Source: Actinokineospora auranticolor (lineage in GTDB: Bacteria > Actinomycetota > Actinomycetes > Mycobacteriales > Pseudonocardiaceae). From it: DNA of 64,000 nucleotides. The DNA lies in the NCBI RefSeq assembly GCF_002934265.1, contig NZ_PTIX01000020.1:62001-126000 (forward strand), read 5' to 3'. The first letter of the stretch is position 1. Each line of letters begins with the position of its first letter. Positions 24,142 through 32,584 of the stretch are shown one piece after another. A program made the translations under genes and the position numbers. The notes under the pieces were generated by a model. It searched no databases. It worked only from the letters and a program-made list of their open reading frames with translations, and was not told the origin of the DNA.

Positions 24142-24390
24142 AGCATGCCCTCCGGCCCCCGGGAACCAATGCTAGAGGTGACCACTGACAAAACTGGCGA
24201 ATCGCTGTTGGGTGCCTGTGGACAACTTCGCCGAACCTCGCTCCATCGGGCGGCAATCCCGCCTTCTGTTCGCGGGGAGCGGGCCACCTGCCGCTCACTT
24301 GTCCACAGGCTTGATCGACAATTCCCCGAAACCGTCACCCCTCGCCGGTGAAGTGGGTACCGGGGGCCGGAGGCGTGGGTTGATCATGCT
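24142..24390. repeat. Paired inverted repeat element (family copy C) with two perfect DnaA-box-like ends
   Basis: The left arm goes from CCTCCGGCCCCC (24149-24160) to CCTGTGGACAA (24215-24225). The right arm, on the minus strand, goes from CCTCCGGCCCCC (24373-24362), preceded by GATCAACCC, to GATCAAGCCTGTGGACAA ending at 24299. The arms are about 75 bp and are separated by about 73 bp. The layout is the same as in element A. It lies between the convergent genes pyc and the HelD gene; no coding frame is supported in this 500-base gap. Confidence 0.85.
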
Positions 24391-24505
24391 CGGCGCCTCG
24401 GCCACCACTCGGCTCCGCCGTGGCGAGGTGTCCACGGGCATGACCGTCTCTGCTCGGAACCGCCGGTGGCAGCCGGAAAACTCGGATTCCGACATGACCG
24501 TCAAG

Positions 24506-24544
24506 CGCGCGGGGTGTGACCTACCCAGAGATCAACCCCGCGCG
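24506..24544 (-). terminator. Hairpin downstream of the HelD-like gene
   Basis: A perfect 9-bp stem (CGCGCGGGG at 24506-24514 with CCCCGCGCG at 24536-24544), 28 bases past the stop of the minus-strand gene. There is no T tract. Confidence 0.65.
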
Positions 24545-24572
24545 GGACCAACGATGACGTGGCCGGTCGGGG

Positions 24573-26669
24573 TCAGCCCGGCCAGTTCGCGTCGCTGGTG
24601 ACGACGGTCAGGCGCTGGGTCGCGCGGGTCAGTGCCACGTAGAGGGTCCGTGGGCCGGTCAGGGACTCCGTCACCATTTCCTCCGGCTCCACCAACACCA
24701 CCGCGTCGTACTCCAGGCCCTTCGACTCCAGGCCGTCCACGACCCGGATCCGGGAGTTCCCCACCGCATCCGCCGCCAAGCGCATCGGTTCCACCCGACT
24801 CGTCGCGGTGATGATGCCGACCGTGCCGTCCACCACGCCCAACAGTTCGCGCGCCGAATCGACTGCCGTGGCGGTCAAGGCGTCGAAGTCGACGACGTGG
24901 ATGGTCGGCTCGACGCCCGTGCTGCGCACCGCGTGCGGCAGCTGGTCCTCGGTGGCCACGTGCCGCACCACGCGGCCCGCCAGGTCGAAGATCTCCGCCG
25001 AGTTCCGGTAGTTCGTGCGCAGCCCGAACCGCCGGTGCTGGGTGCGCGGGCCGCCGAACGCGGCCTCCCTGGCCTGGGCCGCCTCCGGGGGGTCCGGCCA
25101 GGACGACTGCACCGGGTCGCCGACCACGGTCCAGCTCGCGTACTTCCCGCGCCGCCCGACCATGCGCCACTGCATCGGGGACAGGTCCTGGGCCTCGTCG
25201 ACCACGATGTGGGAGTACTCGTCGTAGTGCTCGCGGTGGCGGCCCGTCGGCGCGGGGGCGAACGGGTCGTGCTCCGCCCGGCGCCTGCGCTTCGGCGGTT
25301 TGCCGAGCAGCACCCGGAGTTCGTCGAGCAGCGCCACGTCGGCGGCGGTGAAGCCCACCGACGGGTCGGCCCACGAGTCCGCCAGCATGTCCACTTCGGA
25401 ACGCGTCAGCACCCGGCCCGCGGCGCGCGCCAGGTGCCTGCGGTCGGCCAGGCCGCGCAGGACCTCGGCGGGGGACAGCAGCTGCCACCACACCACCACG
25501 AACCGGTGGAAGTCGATGCGCTCGCCCAGCTCGGTCAGCAGCTCCGCGCGCTTGACCGGGAAGTCCTCGTACGAGTCCGCCTTGCGCCACAGGGCGTCCA
25601 GCAGCGCCTCGGCCGCGTCCACCCGGGACTGGTTCGGCGGGCGGCGGCCGTTGTGCACGGCCGCGCGCACCTTCGCCAGCTCGCGGGCGTCCAGCTTGAG
25701 CACCTCGCCCCGGTACATGATCCGCAGCTCGGTCGGCGCGTCGGCCGGTGCCTCGCGGATCGCCCGCTTGAGCACCCGCCGCATGCGCAGCGAACCCTTG
25801 ACCGCCGCGACCGGCGCCGGGTCGACGCGGGTGGCGGCGACACCGTCCAACACGTCGCTGAGGGAGCGCAGTTCGACCGTGTCCTCGCCCATCGACGGCA
25901 GCACCCGCGAGATGTACGAGGTGAACGCGGGGGAGGGGCCGATCACCAGCACGCCCGAGCCGCCCATGCGCTTGCGGTCGCGGTAGAGCAGGTACGCCAC
26001 GCGGTGCAGCGCCACGGCCGTCTTGCCGGTGCCCGGACCGCCGGTGATCTCGGTGACGCCGCGCCACGGCGCCCGGATCGCCTCGTCCTGCTCCTTCTGG
26101 ATGGTGGCCACGATGTCGCGCATGTTCTCGCCGCGGGCGCGGGTCAGGCTCGCCATCAGCGCGCCCTCGCCGACCACCGGCATCGAGTCCTGCCTGCTCT
26201 CCGGCATCAGCAGGTCGTCGTCGATGTCGACCACGGACTGTCCGGTCGAGCGGATGACCCGACGGCGGATGACGGCCATCGGCATCTCGGCGGTGGCCTG
26301 GTAGAACGGCGCCGCGGCGGGCGCGCGCCAGTCGGTGACCAGGTTCTCGAACTCGCTGTCGCGCACCCCGAGGCGCCCGACGTACATCGTCTCGCCCTCG
26401 GTGGTGTCGAGCCGCCCGAACACCAGGCCCTCGTGCTCGGCGTCGAGGCTGCGCAGGATCTGGTTGGCGTGGCGGACCATCACGTCGCGCTCGAAGAGCA
26501 TCGCGGCCTGCTCGAACACGGCCTCGTTGCGCGCGCCGTGGGCGAGTTCGTCGCCCCGCGTGCGCATGGCCCGCGCCTCGTCGCGCATCTCGGCGACACG
26601 CGCGTAGACCATGTCGACGTGCTTCTGCTCGACCGCGATCTCGGCCTCTCTCACAGAGGTTTCCGACAC
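24573..26669 (-). CDS. helD: HelD/UvrD-like superfamily 1 helicase
   Basis: 698 residues. An N-terminal antiparallel coiled coil (about 1-65) precedes a split SF1 ATPase: Walker A GGPGTGKT (210-217), Walker B VVDEAQD (about residue 505), GDPVQSSWPD, RTNYRNSAEIFD and the C-terminal RTLYVALTRATQRLTVV. A long insertion with little similarity between motifs I and II is characteristic of HelD, which in Gram-positive bacteria binds RNA polymerase and releases stalled complexes. Actinobacterial class II HelD includes HelR, which protects against rifampicin. I see no convincing rifamycin-associated element upstream, so that role is not claimed. The GTG at 26669 has GGGAG about seven bases upstream. 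Confidence 0.85.
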   Translation of the reverse strand: MSETSVREAEIAVEQKHVDMVYARVAEMRDEARAMRTRGDELAHGARNEAVFEQAAMLFERDVMVRHANQILRSLDAEHEGLVFGRLDTTEGETMYVGRLGVRDSEFENLVTDWRAPAAAPFYQATAEMPMAVIRRRVIRSTGQSVVDIDDDLLMPESRQDSMPVVGEGALMASLTRARGENMRDIVATIQKEQDEAIRAPWRGVTEITGGPGTGKTAVALHRVAYLLYRDRKRMGGSGVLVIGPSPAFTSYISRVLPSMGEDTVELRSLSDVLDGVAATRVDPAPVAAVKGSLRMRRVLKRAIREAPADAPTELRIMYRGEVLKLDARELAKVRAAVHNGRRPPNQSRVDAAEALLDALWRKADSYEDFPVKRAELLTELGERIDFHRFVVVWWQLLSPAEVLRGLADRRHLARAAGRVLTRSEVDMLADSWADPSVGFTAADVALLDELRVLLGKPPKRRRRAEHDPFAPAPTGRHREHYDEYSHIVVDEAQDLSPMQWRMVGRRGKYASWTVVGDPVQSSWPDPPEAAQAREAAFGGPRTQHRRFGLRTNYRNSAEIFDLAGRVVRHVATEDQLPHAVRSTGVEPTIHVVDFDALTATAVDSARELLGVVDGTVGIITATSRVEPMRLAADAVGNSRIRVVDGLESKGLEYDAVVLVEPEEMVTESLTGPRTLYVALTRATQRLTVVTSDANWPG

Positions 26670-26837
26670 GCAGCGCTCCCACAGTTTCGTTCTGACGGAA
26701 GAGCGAGATTACGCGCTTTACCCGTGCGGTGAATCAGCCGCGTGGTGGATGTGCTCTGCCTCACCCGTGCCACAGCGATCTGCGTCACCCACCCGACCCC
26801 CGGTGGTCCCACGCGGCGCGTCCGGCACCATGGCGTG

Positions 26838-27404
26838 ATGACCAGGATCGTGGCGGGCGCGGCGGGCGGGCGCAGGCTGGCCGTGCCGCCCAAGGGCACC
26901 CGGCCCACCGCCGACCGCGTGCGCGAGGCCCTGTTCAGCGCCCTGGACGCCGATGGGGTGCTCGGCGGTGCCCGGGTGCTGGACCTGTACGCGGGCTCCG
27001 GCGCGCTCGGCTTCGAGGCGCTCTCGCGCGGCGCGGCGCTGGCGACGCTGGTGGAGGCGGACCGGACCGCGGTCTCGGTGCTGCGCCGCAACGCCGCGAC
27101 CGTCGCACTGCCCGGGGTGGACATTCGCGCGTCCCGCGTCGACCGGATGCTGGCGGCGGCGAACCGCACGCCGTACGACCTGGTGTTCGCGGATCCGCCG
27201 TACGCGGTGGACGACGACGAGCTGGCCGCCGTGCTGACCGAGTTGGCGGCGGGCTGGCTCGCCCCGGATGCCACTGTCGTGGTGGAGCGGTCCACTCGGT
27301 CGGGTGATCCTCGGTGGCCGTCCGCGCTCGTGCCCGACCGCAGCCGCCGCTACGGCGAGACCACCCTGCACTGGGCCGCTTTCGCCGGTCAACGTCACAG
27401 TTGA
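26838..27404 (+). CDS. rsmD: 16S rRNA (guanine966-N2)-methyltransferase
   Basis: 188 residues, S-adenosylmethionine-dependent Rossmann methyltransferase. The SAM loop is VLDLYAGSGALGFEALSRGA (about residues 47-66) and the catalytic motif IV is FADPPY (about 117-122). The N-terminus MTRIVAGAAGGRRLAVPPKG is diagnostic for RsmD, which methylates G966 of 16S rRNA. I chose the ATG at 26838, directly at this motif. Further in-frame sequence back to 26742 looks non-coding. It lies just upstream of coaD, its usual partner across bacteria. Confidence 0.95.
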   Translation: MTRIVAGAAGGRRLAVPPKGTRPTADRVREALFSALDADGVLGGARVLDLYAGSGALGFEALSRGAALATLVEADRTAVSVLRRNAATVALPGVDIRASRVDRMLAAANRTPYDLVFADPPYAVDDDELAAVLTELAAGWLAPDATVVVERSTRSGDPRWPSALVPDRSRRYGETTLHWAAFAGQRHS

Positions 27405-27435
27405 GCGCCCCGGCGGACTGCTACCGTCGGGGATC

Positions 27436-27924
27436 ATGACGCGCGCGGTCTGCCCCGGGTCCTACGACCCGCCAACCAACGGCCACCTCGACATCATCGA
27501 GCGGGCCGCGGCGCTGTTCGACGAGGTCGCCGTCGCGGTCCTGGTCAACAAGAGCAAGCGCGGCCTGTTCACCGTCGAGGAGCGCATGGGCCTGCTCGCC
27601 GAGACCGTCGCCCACCTCCCGAACGTGCGCGTGGACTCGTGGCACGGCCTGCTGGTGGAGTACTGCGCCCGCAACGACGTCCAGGCCATCGTCAAGGGCC
27701 TGCGCGCGGTCAGCGACTTCGACTACGAGCTGCAGATGGCGCAGATGAACCAGGGGCTCACCGGGGTGGAGACGATGTTCATGCCCACCAAGCCGGAGAA
27801 CAGCTTCCTGTCCAGCTCGCTGGTCAAGGAGGTGGCCACCTACGGGGGCGAGGTCGCGCACCTGCTGCCGCCGACCGTCCACAAGGCACTGATGGCCCGC
27901 ATCGAGGCCAACCGCGCCGACTGA
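27436..27924 (+). CDS. coaD: Phosphopantetheine adenylyltransferase
   Basis: 162 residues. It transfers AMP to 4'-phosphopantetheine to form dephospho-CoA, the penultimate step of coenzyme A synthesis. The nucleotidyltransferase motif is PGSYDPPTNGHLD (T-x-G-H with His17). KGLRAVSDFDYELQMAQMN is the phosphopantetheine-binding segment, and SSSLVKEVA closes the active site. It is normal in length. The gene lies 31 bases after rsmD, so the two form an operon. In mycobacteria the region after coaD is a large variable locus; here it holds a GNAT gene and an RNase gene. Confidence 0.97.
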   Translation: MTRAVCPGSYDPPTNGHLDIIERAAALFDEVAVAVLVNKSKRGLFTVEERMGLLAETVAHLPNVRVDSWHGLLVEYCARNDVQAIVKGLRAVSDFDYELQMAQMNQGLTGVETMFMPTKPENSFLSSSLVKEVATYGGEVAHLLPPTVHKALMARIEANRAD

Positions 27925-27950
27925 GCCGCGGACGACCCGGCCCGCAACGG

Positions 27951-28391
27951 CTACAGCGGGAGCTTCATCCCGACGTGGCTGGCGACGAAGCCGAGGCGTT
28001 CGTAGAAGCGGTGGGCCTCGCGGCGGGTCGCGTCGGTGGTGAGCTGGACGATGATCGCGCCGCGGTCGCGGGCGGCCTCCACGGCCCACTCGATCAGCCG
28101 CTGGCCCAGGCCGTCGCCGCGGTGGCCCGCGCGGACCCGGACGCCCTCGATCGTCGCCCGCGTCGCGCCCAGCCGCGACAACCCCGGGGTCATCGTCAAC
28201 TGGAGCGTGCCCACGACCTCCCCGTCCAGTTCGGCCACCACCAGCACCTGGCGCGGGTCGGCGTCGATCTCGTCGAACGCCGCCGCGTACCGCGGGTCGC
28301 CGGGGGATTCCCTGGCCGAGCCCAGCGGGTCGTCGGCGAGCATGGCCACGATCGCGGGGACGTCGGTCGCGCGGGCGGGGCGGATGAGCAC
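27951..28391 (-). CDS. GNAT family N-acetyltransferase
   Basis: About 146 residues with the classical fold: N-terminal VLIRPARATDVPAIVAMLADD, the acetyl-CoA motif IEGVRVRAGHRGDGLGQRLIEWAVE (R-x-x-G-x-G as HRGDGLG) and AHRFYERLGFVASHVGMKL at the end. The substrate is unknown. It is convergent with coaD (26 bases apart) and divergent from the ribonuclease gene. The start is GTG 28391 or TTG 28397; an AGG lies nine bases before the former. Confidence 0.85.
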   Translation of the reverse strand: MLIRPARATDVPAIVAMLADDPLGSARESPGDPRYAAAFDEIDADPRQVLVVAELDGEVVGTLQLTMTPGLSRLGATRATIEGVRVRAGHRGDGLGQRLIEWAVEAARDRGAIIVQLTTDATRREAHRFYERLGFVASHVGMKLPL

Positions 28392-28463
28392 GATCAACAG
28401 CCTGCCACAGCGGGTTCACGCCGTGGTCAGCCACCGATCACCTCATCGGGCTACGTTCCGAAA

Positions 28464-28889
28464 ATGAGCAACATCGCCGCCAGGAGCGCCAAGTCCCTGC
28501 TAGCCCTGCTGCTGATCACCCTCGGCGTGTTCGGCGTGGAGACCGCGACGGCCACCGCCGCGCCCGCCCACGCCGCCGCCGCGGCCCAGCCCGCCTGCGG
28601 AAACACGTCCTCCTACACCCGCGTCGCGCTCGCCGGCCTGCCCAGCCAGGCCACCGACACCTACCGGCTCATCCAGTCCCACGGCCCGTTCCCGTACCCG
28701 CAGGACGGCATCGTCTTCCAGAACCGCGAGCGGATCCTGCCCAACTGCTCGACCGGCTACTACCACGAGTACACCGTGAAGACCCCCGGCTCCAGCACCC
28801 GCGGCGCCCGCCGCATCGTGACCGGCTCCGGCGGCGAGTACTTCTACACCGCCGACCACTACGCCAGCTTCCGGCTGATCACCTTCTGA
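28464..28889 (+). CDS. Secreted guanyl-specific ribonuclease (RNase Sa/barnase-like)
   Basis: 141 residues: a signal peptide (about 1-40, ending in an Ala-rich stretch) and a mature domain very similar to Streptomyces RNase Sa. Shared segments are GPFPYPQDGIVFQNRE, GYYHEYTVKTPGSSTRGARRI and YTADHYASF. The catalytic base is Glu89 and the acid is His132. The cysteines differ from RNase Sa: the C-terminal Cys is missing and a new one sits before GYYHEY (Cys95), pairing presumably with Cys45. The enzyme would cut RNA after guanosine outside the cell. No barstar-like inhibitor gene lies next to it. It is followed by a perfect terminator. Confidence 0.92.
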   Translation: MSNIAARSAKSLLALLLITLGVFGVETATATAAPAHAAAAAQPACGNTSSYTRVALAGLPSQATDTYRLIQSHGPFPYPQDGIVFQNRERILPNCSTGYYHEYTVKTPGSSTRGARRIVTGSGGEYFYTADHYASFRLITF

Positions 28890-28897
28890 TCCGGACC

Positions 28898-28924
28898 GTG
28901 GCGCCGGGACACGCCCGGCGCCAC
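28898..28924 (+). terminator. Hairpin terminator after the ribonuclease gene
   Basis: A perfect 11-bp stem (GTGGCGCCGGG/CCCGGCGCCAC) with a five-base loop, nine bases past the stop codon; no T tract. Confidence 0.8.
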
Positions 28925-29015
28925 GTCCCCCGGACCGGCCCCCCGAGCGGGCAGAATCGTCGCCCGGGTGGGCGGGTCCGCGCCCGCGGTTCGGCGACCG
29001 GGCGGAGGAGGAGTC

Positions 29016-29738
29016 GTGTACAAGGTCTTCGAGGCCATCGACGAGTTGGTCACCATCGTGGAGGACGCCCGGGGGCTGCCGATGACCTCCGGCTGCGTGG
29101 TCCCCCGCGGCGACGTGCTCGAACTGCTCGACGAGATCCGCGACGCGCTGCCCGCCGAGGTCGACGACGCCCAGGACGTGCTCGACCGCAAGGACGAGAT
29201 CGTCGGCGCCGCCGAGCACCAGGCCGAGCAGGCCGTCAGCAAGGCCAACCTCGAGGCCGAGCAGACCGTCGCCGAGGCCCGCGCGCAGGCCCAGCGGCTG
29301 GTCGCCGAGGCCACCGCGCACGCCGACCGGCTCGTCGCCGACGCCCGCGACGAGGCCGACCGCACCGTGGCCGCCGGTCGCGCCGAGTACGAGAGCCTGG
29401 TCGGCCGCTCCCAGGACGAGGCCGACCGGATGATCCAGGCGGGCCGCGAGTCCTACGAGCGCTCGGTCGAGGAGGGCCGGTTCGAGCAGGGCAGGCTGGT
29501 CTCGCAGACCGAGGTCGTGCAGGCCGCGCACGCCGAGTCCGCCCGCGTGCTCGACGCCACCGCCGACGAGGCCGCCCGCCAGCGCGCCGAGTGCGACGCG
29601 TACGTCGACGGCAAGCTCGCCGAGTTCGAGGACCTGCTCACGCACACGCTGCGCACCGTCGGCAAGGGCCGCGCCCACCTGCGCGGACCGATGACGAGCG
29701 TGGCCGCGGGCGCCGTCCCCTTCGACTACGAGGACTGA
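29016..29738 (+). CDS. sepIVA: Septation-associated DivIVA-domain protein SepIVA
   Basis: 240 residues. The N-terminus YKVFEAIDELVTIVEDARGLPMTSGCVVPRGDVLELLDEIRDALPAEVDDAQDVLD matches mycobacterial SepIVA closely (shown in short pieces: YKVFEAIDEL, VVPRGDVLELLDEIRDALP). The rest is coiled coil with regular Ala/Glu/Arg heptads and a short tail, AAGAVPFDYED. SepIVA is needed for septation and cell-wall growth in mycobacteria. The GTG at 29016 is preceded by GGAGGAGGAG. It lies directly before DUF177, rpmF and rnc as in mycobacteria, which supports orthology. Confidence 0.9.
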   Translation: MYKVFEAIDELVTIVEDARGLPMTSGCVVPRGDVLELLDEIRDALPAEVDDAQDVLDRKDEIVGAAEHQAEQAVSKANLEAEQTVAEARAQAQRLVAEATAHADRLVADARDEADRTVAAGRAEYESLVGRSQDEADRMIQAGRESYERSVEEGRFEQGRLVSQTEVVQAAHAESARVLDATADEAARQRAECDAYVDGKLAEFEDLLTHTLRTVGKGRAHLRGPMTSVAAGAVPFDYED

Positions 29739-29946
29739 GGCACTTCCTCCCGCCACCCACCCCCGCGCCTTCGCCCGGCATCGTCCCCGACTCGCGTGGG
29801 CGCGCCCAGGTCCGCGCGGGGGTGCCGGCCCGGCGCGATTACCCCTGGGCGGCCCGGATCACGTAGGCTGTTCCGGCTACCCGCGCGCGTGAACGCCTCG
29901 TTCGGCGCGCACCGCACACCAGTACGAAAGCCTGACGTCGGAGATC

Positions 29947-30525
29947 ATGTCCGCCAACCGCAAGGGCCACGACCGCCCGGTGATCACCAGCCCCTGGGTC
30001 ATCAACACCCGTGAGCTGGGCAGGCGAGCCGGTTCCAGCCGCCCGGTCCGCCGCACCGCGGCCGCCACCTACGTGCTCGGCCTCGAAGGCGTCATCGGCG
30101 TGCCCGTGGGCGCCGAGGTGGAGCTGGACCTGATGCTGGAGTCGGTCGTCGAGGGCGTCCTGGTCACCGGTACCGCGAGCGGTCCGCTGACCGGTGAGTG
30201 CTCGCGCTGCCTGGACGGGATCGCCGACACCGTCGAGGTCCGCATCACCGAGCTCTACGCGTACCCGGACAGCGCGACCGACGAGACCACCGACGAGGAC
30301 GAGATCCCCAGGCTGGTCGACGACCTGGTCGACCTCGAACCGGTGGTCCGCGACGCCGTGGTGCTGGCCGTGCCGCACGTGCCGCTGTGCGCGGAGGATT
30401 GCCCCGGGCTGTGCCCGGAGTGCGGTGACAAGTGGGCCGATCTCGGCCCCGATCACCGGCATGAGACCATTGACCCTCGGTGGGCCGCGCTGCATGAGCG
30501 GTTCCAACAGGATCCGGGTCAGTAG
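29947..30525 (+). CDS. DUF177/YceD family protein
   Basis: 192 residues of the YceD family, which is regularly co-transcribed with rpmF and is thought to take part in 23S rRNA processing or ribosome maturation. Visible features are PLTGECSRCLDGI (about 79-91), where a Cys pair begins, an acidic middle region (TDETTDEDE), and CAEDCPGLCPECGDKW (about 147-162), a second cysteine cluster that could bind metal. The ATG at 29947 has GGAG three bases upstream. It is the first gene of the DUF177-rpmF-rnc-mutM operon. Confidence 0.88.
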   Translation: MSANRKGHDRPVITSPWVINTRELGRRAGSSRPVRRTAAATYVLGLEGVIGVPVGAEVELDLMLESVVEGVLVTGTASGPLTGECSRCLDGIADTVEVRITELYAYPDSATDETTDEDEIPRLVDDLVDLEPVVRDAVVLAVPHVPLCAEDCPGLCPECGDKWADLGPDHRHETIDPRWAALHERFQQDPGQ

Positions 30526-30577
30526 GCAAGAGCTAGACCGAGTCCTGCTTCAACAGCTCGTCAGAGGAGAGTCAGTC

Positions 30578-30760
30578 GTGGCCGTCCCCAAGCGGAAGAT
30601 GTCGCGTTCGAACACCCGCTCGCGCCGTTCGCAGTGGAAGACCACTGCTGTGCACCTGGTGGCCTGCTCGAACAAGGCCTGCCGCGCGCTCAAGCCGCAG
30701 CACATCGCCTGCCCCACCTGCGGCCAGTACGCGGGCCGCCAGGTTATCCAGCCCGCGTAG
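30578..30760 (+). CDS. rpmF: 50S ribosomal protein L32
   Basis: 60 residues: [21 protein letters not shown] at the start and a zinc ribbon with CSNKAC and CPTCG (C+ form). The GTG at 30578 is preceded by GAGGAGA with a seven-base spacer. It is the second gene of the operon, 53 bases after DUF177. Confidence 0.97.
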   Translation: MAVPKRKMSRSNTRSRRSQWKTTAVHLVACSNKACRALKPQHIACPTCGQYAGRQVIQPA

Positions 30761-30782
30761 TCGGCGGAAGCAGAACCACGGC

Positions 30783-31532
30783 ATGGGGGGTAAAGCGTCC
30801 CGGGGTCCCCAGGGGGATCCGGAAACGCTGCTCGAAGCGCTCGGCGTCCGGTTGGGCGCCGAGCTGCTCGTGCTCGCCCTGACGCACCGGTCGTACGCCT
30901 ACGAGAACGGGGGCCTGCCGCCCAACGAGCGGCTGGAGTTCCTGGGCGACGCGGTGCTCGGGCTGGTGGTGACCGATCACCTCTACAGCACCCACCCCGA
31001 GCTGCCCGAGGGGCAGTTGGCCAAGCTGCGCGCCAGCGTGGTCAACATGCACGCGCTGGCCGGTGTGGCCCGCGGCCTCGGTGAGGGCGGGCTGGGCGCG
31101 CACCTGCTGCTCGGCAAGGGCGAAGAGCTGACCGGTGGCCGCGACAAGGCCAGCATCCTGGCCGACGGCATGGAGGCCGTCATCGGCGCGGTCTACCTGC
31201 AGCACGGCATCGACGTGGCGCGGCAGGTCGTGCACCGCCACTTCGACCCGCTGCTGGCCGAGGCGCCGCTGCGCGGCGCGGGCCTGGACTGGAAGACCAG
31301 CCTCCAGGAGCTGACCGCGTCGGCCGGGCTGGGCGTGCCGGAGTACCGGGTGCGCGAGGAGGGGCCGGACCACCGCAAGGAGTTCACCGCCATCGTCGTG
31401 GTGAACGGCCTCAGCTACGGCAACGGCGACGGACGCACCAAGAAGGAAGCCGAGCAGAAGGCCGCCGAGGCCGCCTGGCGCGAACTGACCGAGAAGATCA
31501 ACGCGGAGTCCGACGCCGCGGACGGTGCCTGA
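30783..31532 (+). CDS. rnc: Ribonuclease III
   Basis: 249 residues. The endonuclease domain carries the signature [16 protein letters not shown] (about residues 41-56), with the metal-binding Glu and Asp. A double-stranded-RNA-binding domain follows (about 170-240: [38 protein letters not shown]). It cuts double-stranded RNA in rRNA precursors and other transcripts. The ATG at 30783 is 23 bases after rpmF, and the gene ends 2 bases before mutM. Confidence 0.97.
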   Translation: MGGKASRGPQGDPETLLEALGVRLGAELLVLALTHRSYAYENGGLPPNERLEFLGDAVLGLVVTDHLYSTHPELPEGQLAKLRASVVNMHALAGVARGLGEGGLGAHLLLGKGEELTGGRDKASILADGMEAVIGAVYLQHGIDVARQVVHRHFDPLLAEAPLRGAGLDWKTSLQELTASAGLGVPEYRVREEGPDHRKEFTAIVVVNGLSYGNGDGRTKKEAEQKAAEAAWRELTEKINAESDAADGA

Positions 31533-31534
31533 GC

Positions 31535-32422
31535 TTGCCCGAGCTGCCCGAGGTCGAGGTCGTCCGGCGGGGTGTGCAGGACCACGTGGCGGGCCGGGTC
31601 GTGTCCGCGGTCGAGGTCTTCCACCCGCGTGCGATCCGCCGCCACCTGCCCGGTGACGTCGACTTCGCCGGTCGCCTCGTCGGCCGCGCGCTGGTCGCGG
31701 CCCGGCGGCGGGGCAAGTACCTGTGGGTGGACCTGTCCTCGGGTGAGGCCCTGCTGGCCCACCTGGGGATGAGCGGCCAGATGCTGGTCCAGCCGCCGGG
31801 TGCGCCGGACGAGAAGCACCTGCGGGTCCGCCTCAGGTTCGCCGACGACGGCCCCGAGCTGCGGTTCGTGGACCAGCGGACGTTCGGCGGGCTGTCGGTC
31901 GAGGACGTCGTGGTGGTGGACGGGGTGCCGCTGCCGGAACCCGTCGCACACATCGCGCGCGACCCGATGGATCCGTCGTTCGACCTGGCCGCTGCCGTGC
32001 GCGCGATCCGCCGGAAGCACACCGAGATCAAGCGGGCGCTGCTCGACCAGACCCTGGTCTCGGGCATCGGCAACATCTACGCCGACGAGGCCCTGTGGCT
32101 TTCCCGGCTGCACTGGGCCCGGCCGACGGACAAGCTTTCGGCGGCGAAGGTCACGGAGCTGCTGGGCGCGGCCACGGACGTGATGAACCAGGCCCTTGCG
32201 GTGGGCGGGACGTCGTTCGACGCGCTGTACGTGAACATCAACGGGCAGTCGGGGTACTTCGACCGGTCCCTGAACGCGTATGGGCAGGAGGGCCTGCCGT
32301 GCGGGCGGTGTGGTCGGGAGATCCGCCGGGAGCCGTTCATGAACCGGTCGTCGTACTCGTGCCCCAAGTGTCAGCCGAGACCGACGGGCTTCACCCCCAC
32401 CCCGCGCGAGCGGATCTCGTAG
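31535..32422 (+). CDS. mutM: Formamidopyrimidine-DNA glycosylase (MutM/Fpg)
   Basis: 295 residues. It removes 8-oxoguanine and formamidopyrimidines. After initiator removal the N-terminus PELPEVEVV gives the catalytic proline and glutamate. The helix-two-turn-helix is at about 150-190 ([18 protein letters not shown]), and the zinc finger is CGRC plus CPKC near residues 250-280. The start is TTG 31535, two bases after the rnc stop, so translation is coupled. The C-terminal tail after the zinc finger is longer than usual by about a dozen residues. The last 52 bases overlap, on the other strand, a frameshifted small-gene remnant. Confidence 0.96.
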   Translation: MPELPEVEVVRRGVQDHVAGRVVSAVEVFHPRAIRRHLPGDVDFAGRLVGRALVAARRRGKYLWVDLSSGEALLAHLGMSGQMLVQPPGAPDEKHLRVRLRFADDGPELRFVDQRTFGGLSVEDVVVVDGVPLPEPVAHIARDPMDPSFDLAAAVRAIRRKHTEIKRALLDQTLVSGIGNIYADEALWLSRLHWARPTDKLSAAKVTELLGAATDVMNQALAVGGTSFDALYVNINGQSGYFDRSLNAYGQEGLPCGRCGREIRREPFMNRSSYSCPKCQPRPTGFTPTPRERIS

Positions 32423-32579
32423 ATGCCGGGGCCGATCTCCTCGGACGCCTCCTGGATCTGATCTTCCCAGCCTCGCGGCCAGCGCGTCTCGTCCGACCAG
32501 CGCACGCCGACGAGGGGACGCCGTCGAGATCGGCAGTGCGCAGATCGGCACCGACGTGGTCCGCCAAGGCCTCCTCCAT
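32371..32579 (-). pseudogene. Frameshifted remnant of a small gene convergent with mutM
   Basis: Reading leftwards from an ATG at 32579, about 22 residues (MEEALADHVGADLRTADLDG and two more) are open. Near 32510 the reading moves by one frame, and a further 47 residues follow (starting LVGVRWSDETRW, later [14 protein letters not shown]) to a stop at 32371. Both halves look like real protein and neither alone makes sense. The function is unknown. It could be a one-base deletion or insertion, or a sequencing error. Its 3' end overlaps mutM by 52 bases, which is also odd. Confidence 0.55.
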
Positions 32580-32584
32580 CCGCG

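Noticed and set aside
20612-24298. A 1228-codon open frame opposite pyc
   Set aside because: Antisense to pyc, with no recognisable domain.
26670-26790. A rifamycin-associated element upstream of the HelD gene
   Set aside because: No inverted repeat of the expected type is visible in the upstream sequence.
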